Positions 59,826 through 64,000 of a stretch of 64,000 bases of DNA are shown here, piece after piece; the first letter of the stretch is position 1; every line of letters begins with the position of its first letter. The notes beneath the pieces were generated by a model. It did not search any database and had not been told where the DNA came from. It saw only the letters and a list, made by a program, of their open reading frames with translations. A program made the translations under genes and the position numbers. This DNA comes from JAYPWI01 sp964629575 (GTDB lineage Bacteria; Actinomycetota; Acidimicrobiia; Acidimicrobiales; Poriferisodalaceae), in contig CAZVUM010000008.1 of assembly GCA_964629575.1 (NCBI GenBank), positions 1 to 64,000 on the forward strand, given 5' to 3'.

Positions 59826-61076
59826 TCAGGGCTTGAGGGCCATCCACGCCTCTTCGACCGGCCACTTGGCGCCCCAGTCCGCTGTCACGAACGGGAAGTC
59901 GGAGGTGGCGCCGTCTGGTGCGTAGAGCTCCTTCAGTGCCTCGACGCGGAGTCCCGCCTCGGTGATGATTCGGATCATCTCGCCGTGGCTCACGTGGAAC
60001 TGGACTCCGTCGACGTCGATCCAATCGAGACGGTTGAGGCCACGTAGGGGGCGCCGGAGTTCGGTGGTGGCCGCGAACTCCTCCCACTCGGGAATGCAGG
60101 TCATCAGGAGGACCGAGTTACCGAGGAACACGAGGCGCCCTCCGGGCCGGAGCACCCGCGCCGCTTCGGGGATCCACAGCGCCGGGTCGCACCAGATCGC
60201 CGCCCCGTACTCGCTGATGGCCAGATCGAACGACTCATCGGCGAAGGGCAACCGGTGGCCGTCACCGTGAACGAGCCGCAGCGTGGTGCGATGTTGGTCG
60301 GCGAGGCGCCGTGCGGTCGCGAGCTGCTCGGGCGAGTTGTCGAGGCCCACAACGCTCGCAGCCCCCTCGGACAGGCACCAGTTGGACACGTACCCAGTGC
60401 CGCACCCGATCTCCACGACGTCAGCGCCTTCGACGTCGGCGAGCAGTCCGACCTCCGCTTCGGACACGGCGAATATTCCCCAGCTCGGATCGGCCTGCCA
60501 GGCGCGCTCGCCGAGGGGGGCGAAGAAGTCGGCCCGATCAGCCCAGTAGGAGCGGTTCAGCAGGGTCTGGTCGACCAGCAGATCCTTGCGAAGGGCGACC
60601 TCCGCGATCGCCTCGCCGGGAAGGATCACCTCATCGACACGCGTCCGCCCGTCGAGGGCCCAGCCGTTGCGTTCGTAGAAGGCCTGGGATCGGCGGTTCG
60701 CCTCGAAGGTCCAGAGCTCTGCCGTTACGCACCCGGTGCGTCTGAGGATCCGCTCCCCGACGGCGAGCAGTTCTTTGCCGAGGCCGGTGTCCCAGTGCCC
60801 GGGTTCGACGTACAGGAGGTGGAGTTCGCCGTGGTCACCTCGGAGGGGTCCCGCGAGAACGTGGCCGACGATCCGCCCGTCGATCCACGCCGCGATCCAC
60901 ATTCCACGCGGTTCGGCATCTTCGAACCAGCGAGCGAACAGGTCCCGACGATCTCGCCAATCGAGCGACTCGAGGCGGTCATCGGGAACCAAGCCCCGAT
61001 ACGCGACCTGCCAGATGTGGGTGTGGAGCTGCGCCACCTCGTCGAGGTCATCGCGGGCGAGCTCGCGCAGCTGCAT
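59826..61076 (-). CDS. Fusion of GNAT acetyltransferase and class I SAM methyltransferase
   Basis: The 416-residue chain has two enzymes. Residues 1-155 are a GNAT domain (LHLLYVEPGHWDTGLGKELLAVG is the acetyl-CoA loop; RSQAFYERNGWALDG closes the fold). Residues about 170-416 are a methyltransferase with motif I VVEIGCGTGYVSNW (220-), VVGLDNSPEQL, HGDGHRLPFADESFDLAIS and RVLRPGGRLVFLG. Both domains look intact. The substrate is not known; the methyltransferase part resembles small-molecule C/O-methylases. It lies 12 nt after the nitrobindin gene, on the same strand, and may be co-transcribed with it. Confidence 0.87.
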   Translation of the reverse strand: MQLRELARDDLDEVAQLHTHIWQVAYRGLVPDDRLESLDWRDRRDLFARWFEDAEPRGMWIAAWIDGRIVGHVLAGPLRGDHGELHLLYVEPGHWDTGLGKELLAVGERILRRTGCVTAELWTFEANRRSQAFYERNGWALDGRTRVDEVILPGEAIAEVALRKDLLVDQTLLNRSYWADRADFFAPLGERAWQADPSWGIFAVSEAEVGLLADVEGADVVEIGCGTGYVSNWCLSEGAASVVGLDNSPEQLATARRLADQHRTTLRLVHGDGHRLPFADESFDLAISEYGAAIWCDPALWIPEAARVLRPGGRLVFLGNSVLLMTCIPEWEEFAATTELRRPLRGLNRLDWIDVDGVQFHVSHGEMIRIITEAGLRVEALKELYAPDGATSDFPFVTADWGAKWPVEEAWMALKP

Positions 61077-61088
61077 GGATGGGGTGGA

Positions 61089-61577
61089 CTACTCGGCGCG
61101 CTGCAAGGTGGCGCTCAGGTGGTGCTGCAGCGGCTGGCCCACCGCCGCCATCGACATGTCGTACGTGAGCGTGTCCCCGCTCATCCTGACCACACGCTCG
61201 ACCGCTTCGACGTCCTTGGCGGATGGCGAGGTGATGACCTGAACGGTGGCGAGACGGAGCTCGAGACCGTTCGGTGTCGCGCTGACCGATCCGGTGTGTA
61301 CCTCGAGGATGCCCGAGGGTTGGGTGAGAACCAGCTCGATGCTGCCGTCGCCCTGCGGCCGGAAGTAGCCCTGCTCGGCGTGGAGGGGGAGGTCGGTGGA
61401 GGCATCTCGAGTCTTTTGTCCGTATGCGACGAACGGCTTGCCGACATGACCGAAGCTGACCTCTTCGAAGTATTCGAAGTCCTCGATCGTCGGATAGTGC
61501 CCGGCTCCTCGACCGCGCCAGACGCCCAGCAACGGCTGCAGCAGCTCACACAAAGGGTGCAGCTGGGGTGGATTCAT
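61089..61577 (-). CDS. Nitrobindin-like heme protein (peroxynitrite isomerase family)
   Basis: The 162-residue beta-barrel protein carries the nitrobindin signature G18-x-W20-x-G22-x-G24-x-G26-x-Y28-P29 exactly, and near the C-terminus QHHLSATLQR with the candidate heme-binding His. Nitrobindins bind ferric heme b and convert peroxynitrite to nitrate, guarding against nitrogen stress. ATG 61577, with a TAGCGA box 7 nt upstream that overlaps the selW promoter region on the other strand, so the two genes are divergent from one 44-bp gap. Confidence 0.9.
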   Translation of the reverse strand: MNPPQLHPLCELLQPLLGVWRGRGAGHYPTIEDFEYFEEVSFGHVGKPFVAYGQKTRDASTDLPLHAEQGYFRPQGDGSIELVLTQPSGILEVHTGSVSATPNGLELRLATVQVITSPSAKDVEAVERVVRMSGDTLTYDMSMAAVGQPLQHHLSATLQRAE

Positions 61578-61584
61578 CGGGACC

Positions 61585-61590
61585 TCGCTA
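61585..61590 (-). promoter_or_regulatory. Putative leaderless -10 box TAGCGA
   Basis: TAGCGA on the minus strand ends 7 nt before the nitrobindin ATG. Its last base departs from the TANNNT pattern. On the plus strand TACGCT (61589-61594) could serve selW. Confidence 0.35.
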
Positions 61591-61621
61591 CGCTTGCGGA
61601 CAACCGGAAAGGGACCACACG

Positions 61622-61885
61622 ATGCACCACATCGAGATCACCTACTGCGTTCCTTGAGACTATTCCGACCACGCCGTGAGCGCGGTTCGAGATCTTCTCA
61701 CCAACTACCAGCACATCATCGCTGATCTCCGTCTCGTCACCGGAGGCCAAGGCGTGTTCGACGTCACGGTCGACGGCGCGACGATCTATTCCAAGCACCA
61801 GACCGGCCGCCATGCCGAGGACGGCGAGGTCCTCGATCTGTTCAGGGAACTCGTCGGTCCAGGGGTCCCGGTCTACGGCACCTGA
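61622..61885 (+). CDS. selW: SelW/Rdx-family selenoprotein with in-frame UGA (Sec) codon
   Basis: Reading from ATG 61622 gives HHIEITYCVP, then TGA at 61655-61657, then DYSDHA and an unbroken frame to the stop at 61883-61885. With the TGA read as selenocysteine the product has 87 residues and the redox motif C9-V-P-U12, exactly where SelW/Rdx thioredoxin-like proteins carry CxxU or CxxC. The rest, VFDVTVDGATIYSKHQTGRHAEDGEVLDLF, is the family's C-terminal half. GGAAAGGG lies 7 nt before the ATG. A hairpin just after the UGA fits a bacterial SECIS. A plain gene caller would start at the GTG at 61676 and lose the active site. Confidence 0.85.
61664..61690 (+). promoter_or_regulatory. Putative bacterial SECIS hairpin in selW
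   Basis: Strands 61664-61674 and 61680-61690 pair around apical loop CGUGA (61675-61679). The top is three G-C pairs, an A-C mismatch, then C-G, C-G, A-U and G-U; below lie one mismatch and two more pairs. The loop begins 18 nt after the UGA and holds G residues, as SelB-binding elements do. Confidence 0.6.
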
Positions 61886-61906
61886 GCTCGTTCGGCGGGC
61901 GTCGGC

Positions 61907-62716
61907 TCAGCCACCACCGTGCTCGCGCGCCGGGCCGCGCAGCGTCGCGCCCCCGTCGACCACGAGCGTCTGACCGGTGATGTAGCGCGCCTCATCGGAG
62001 GCCAGGTACCGAACCGCGGCGCCGATGTCCCACCCTGACCCCTCGACACCGAGAACGCTCGCCGTGCGCCGAGCTTCGGCGGCTTCGAGTGGCATGTCCT
62101 CGCCGCCCACCATCGGGGTGCGCACTGGTCCCGGCGCGACGCAGTTCACTCGAACCCCGTCGGGCCCGTGGTCGACAGCCATCGCGGCGGTCAAGGCCAT
62201 GACCGCGCCCTTCGACGTCGAGTAGGCGGTGAGGCCCCGAGGTCGCAGCGCCGAGATCGACGAGATGTTCACGACGGACCCGCCACCGCTGGCGGCCATC
62301 GCCGGGACGGCGTAGCGCGACGTGAGCACCATCGAATGGACGTTCACCTCCATGATCCGCTGCCACTCGTCGAGGTCGGCCGACACCACCGAACCGCGGC
62401 CGCCGATGCCGACGTTGTTGACGAGGATGTCGAGGCGCCCCCAACCGCTCGCCGCGGCTTCGACCATGGCCCGACACGCGTCCTCGTCAGTCACGTCGGC
62501 TTCGTGGGCGATCGCGGCCCCACCTTCATCGCGGATCATCTCCACGGTGCGCGCCGCCAGCTCCATCCGGCGGTCGACCACCACCACCTGCGCCCCCGCC
62601 TCGGCGAGGAGCATCGCCGCGGCGCGTCCGTTTCCGATGCCGTCGCCCGCAGCTCCCCCACCGGTGACGATCGCCACCTTATCCATCAGGTCTCGTGAAG
62701 CACGTTTGGCCGCCAT
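61907..62716 (-). CDS. Short-chain dehydrogenase/reductase (SDR)
   Basis: The 269-residue Rossmann enzyme has cofactor motif VAIVTGGGAAGDGIGNGRA (a TGxxxGxG variant with two extra residues), NNVG, catalytic Ser in ISSIS and YSTSK. VVVVDRR with Asp at the end of beta-2 suggests NAD(H). The C-terminal ARYITGQTLVVDGGATLRG is standard. The substrate is unknown. ATG 62716 is used; ATG 62686 would trim ten residues. It is divergent from the CMD-family gene across a gap with a double palindrome. Confidence 0.9.
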   Translation of the reverse strand: MAAKRASRDLMDKVAIVTGGGAAGDGIGNGRAAAMLLAEAGAQVVVVDRRMELAARTVEMIRDEGGAAIAHEADVTDEDACRAMVEAAASGWGRLDILVNNVGIGGRGSVVSADLDEWQRIMEVNVHSMVLTSRYAVPAMAASGGGSVVNISSISALRPRGLTAYSTSKGAVMALTAAMAVDHGPDGVRVNCVAPGPVRTPMVGGEDMPLEAAEARRTASVLGVEGSGWDIGAAVRYLASDEARYITGQTLVVDGGATLRGPAREHGGG

Positions 62717-62727
62717 CCCCCGATTCT

Positions 62728-62776
62728 GGTGCCTGGCACTCCGTGTGACGATCCGTAACAGAAAGTGCCAGGCACC
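62728..62776. promoter_or_regulatory. Paired quasi-palindromes in a divergent promoter gap
   Basis: The 13-nt arms GGTGCCTGGCACT (62728-62740) and AGTGCCAGGCACC (62764-62776) are perfect reverse complements 23 nt apart. Each arm is itself nearly palindromic (GTGCC-N-GGCAC), so this looks like two copies of one operator. The right copy ends 7 nt before the CMD gene's -10 box. Confidence 0.5.
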
Positions 62777-62783
62777 TCGGACA

Positions 62784-62789
62784 TACGAT
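62784..62789 (+). promoter_or_regulatory. Putative leaderless -10 box TACGAT
   Basis: TACGAT ends 6 nt before the ATG of the CMD-family gene at 62796. Confidence 0.45.
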
Positions 62790-62795
62790 GCGCCG

Positions 62796-63344
62796 ATGGC
62801 ACGCCTTCCGTATCTCAGCGCCGAGGATCTCGACGAGGCCGACCGCGAACTCCTCGCGCGCGACATCCACCTCAACCGGCTTCTGGCCCACAATCCCAAG
62901 GGAGCTCGAGCGTTCGGGCGGCTCGGTGGCTGGATCCGCTTCAGCCAGACACTCGACGCTCGACTTCGGGAGCTCGCGATTCTTCAGGTCGGATGGCGTG
63001 CGCGCAGTCCGTACGAATGGAGTCACCACGTGAAGCTGGGACTCGAGTTCGGCTGCAGCGAGGACGACATCGCCGGGATCGCCCGCCTCGACGCCGGCGA
63101 ACCCACCCACTTCGACGAGCTCGATCTTGCCGTGCTGGGAGCAGCGGATCAGATCGCCGATGACCTCGAGGTCGACGACGCCACATGGGCGACGCTGAAC
63201 GACCACCTGTCAACCGAGGAGGTCATGGACCTCGTTCTGGCTGCCAGCTTCTACTGCATGGTCGTGCGGGTTCTCGCCACCCTGCAGATCGACGTCGAGG
63301 AGGACTACCAGGGCTACCTCGACCGCTTCCCGCTACCCGACTGA
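62796..63344 (+). CDS. Carboxymuconolactone decarboxylase (CMD/AhpD-like) family protein
   Basis: The 182-residue helical protein has the CMD core: LDARLRELAILQVGWRARSPYEWSHHVKLGLEFGCSEDDIAGI. The CxxC of peroxidase-type AhpD is absent: the position reads ARSPYEW, with Glu and His of EWSHH kept as in lactone-decarboxylase-like members. It may act on a small lactone or as a non-redox member of unknown role. ATG 62796 is supported by the TACGAT box 6 nt upstream. Shared palindromes suggest co-regulation with the divergent SDR. Confidence 0.87.
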   Translation: MARLPYLSAEDLDEADRELLARDIHLNRLLAHNPKGARAFGRLGGWIRFSQTLDARLRELAILQVGWRARSPYEWSHHVKLGLEFGCSEDDIAGIARLDAGEPTHFDELDLAVLGAADQIADDLEVDDATWATLNDHLSTEEVMDLVLAASFYCMVVRVLATLQIDVEEDYQGYLDRFPLPD

Positions 63345-63380
63345 TCGGTGCAATGTGGCTCCCGGGACCGACCTGGAGAG

Positions 63381-64000
63381 TCAGCGGGCGACCGTCACGC
63401 TGCCGGCGACCGGATCGACGGTGATGGTGGCGCCTTCTGCGATCAGATCCATCGCGCCGGTCGCGCCGATCACCGCGGGAACCCCGAGCTCACGTGCGAT
63501 CACGGCCGCGTGGCAGAGCAGGCCGCCCTCTCCGACGACCATCGCGCCGGCGCTCGCGATCACCGAGTTGTAGGTGGGCGCGGTCCACGACGCGACGAGC
63601 ACATCGCCCGCCTCGAATGTTCCGAGCACGTCCTCGGGCCGCGATGCCAGCCGGGCCCGCCCGGTGTAGCTCGTGTCGCCGATGCCCATCCCTTCGAGCG
63701 GCCGGCCGCCCTCGTCCTTCTCCATCAGCGCCACGCACGCGAGCACCGACTCTGTGAGGCGGCGAAGCCCGTAGGGGAAAGCGGAGGGGTCGACCTCGCC
63801 GGGCGGGTCACCGAGGAAGAGCGGCGGGTCCAGAGTCGCCTCCCACGCACGCTGTGCCGCGCGCTCGTCGATCTCAGCGTTGGTGAGAGGCGAGGTGCCT
63901 CGCACCGCGGCTGCCAATTCGTCTGTGTCGAGCTCGAAGACACGGTCGGGCAACGAGAGGAGGCCCGTCGCCACCAGCCGGCCCGCGGCCTCGAGATAGG
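63381..64000 (-). CDS. PEP-utilising enzyme, mobile His domain (partial, runs off the window)
   Basis: About 206 residues of the C-terminus are visible and the frame stays open to the last base, so the start lies beyond 64000. The phospho-His segment GGLLCHAAVIARELGVPAVIG, followed by GATITVDPVAGSVTV, is the swivelling domain of PPDK, PEP synthase and rifampicin phosphotransferase. The catalytic His is present. Upstream residues are helical and do not show the PEP-binding barrel, so it could be a two-domain phosphotransferase such as Rph or a fused PpsA-like protein. Confidence 0.82.
   Translation of the reverse strand, partial: YLEAAGRLVATGLLSLPDRVFELDTDELAAAVRGTSPLTNAEIDERAAQRAWEATLDPPLFLGDPPGEVDPSAFPYGLRRLTESVLACVALMEKDEGGRPLEGMGIGDTSYTGRARLASRPEDVLGTFEAGDVLVASWTAPTYNSVIASAGAMVVGEGGLLCHAAVIARELGVPAVIGATGAMDLIAEGATITVDPVAGSVTVAR

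Noticed and set aside
61676..61885. selW as a 69-codon gene starting at an internal GTG, or a dead gene stopped by TGA
   Set aside because: The family motif CxxU and a good ribosome site lie upstream of the TGA in the same frame, with a SECIS-like hairpin just after it; an internal start would discard the active site.

Overview
The window is a GC-rich, gene-dense piece of chromosome from an actinobacterium. The gene set points that way: coproporphyrin-route heme enzymes (hemE, cgoX, hemQ), an F420-type nitroreductase, a PAC2 protein, an Lhr helicase, HelD, an OmpATb-like protein, an LCP ligase and DUF6027. Acidimicrobiia is my best guess, but that is inference and no rRNA is present. There is no rRNA operon, CRISPR array, transposase or prophage. 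One run of 100 N (33295-33394) breaks the lhr helicase gene.

Layout. 1-1.4 kb: a 5'-truncated cyclase next to tRNA-Arg(CCU), followed on the other strand by three odd tRNA-like elements, one with a UCA anticodon loop. 1.4-6 kb: a minus-strand row of ECF sigma factor fused to a zinc-binding anti-sigma-like domain and a surface tail, MFS exporter, DsbB-like protein and DMSP-lyase-like cupin. 6-18 kb: lipid/redox enzymes and a PepF peptidase, a HhH/OmpA pair, a YhaN/YhaO (SbcC/D-like) nuclease pair, then LCP ligase plus HtrA protease. 18-25 kb: acyl-CoA and B12 enzymes and a very large cyclase/AAA/TPR regulator. 25-36 kb: a MacB/FtsX-type ABC exporter, Nei2 glycosylase, F420 nitroreductase, Lhr and HelD. 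36-41 kb: hemE-cgoX-lnt-alkD with translational overlaps, where alkD is broken and Lnt has Ser in place of its nucleophilic Cys.

41.7-48.8 kb: a GT4 glycosyltransferase, methyltransferase and alpha/alpha-toroid protein overlap head to tail. They are followed by an M19-like dipeptidase with an altered metal motif, a second methyltransferase with a GtrA flippase-like protein, and a lipoprotein sugar dehydrogenase; this may be an undescribed glycoconjugate pathway. 49-57 kb: truncated hemoglobin, GNAT, PAC2, and a long minus-strand operon (acyl-CoA dehydrogenase, LarE, two unknown proteins, GlnD, NUDIX). 58-64 kb: HemQ, FdhD, a GNAT-methyltransferase fusion, nitrobindin, a SelW-type selenoprotein whose in-frame UGA would be missed by ordinary gene callers, SDR, CMD-family protein and a partial PEP-utilising enzyme.

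At small scale, many genes carry a TANNNT -10 box ending only 5-8 nt before the start codon, so leaderless transcription is probably common. A 48-nt inverted-repeat element occurs twice upstream of genes, and two other strong palindromes lie in intergenic gaps near 59 and 62.7 kb.
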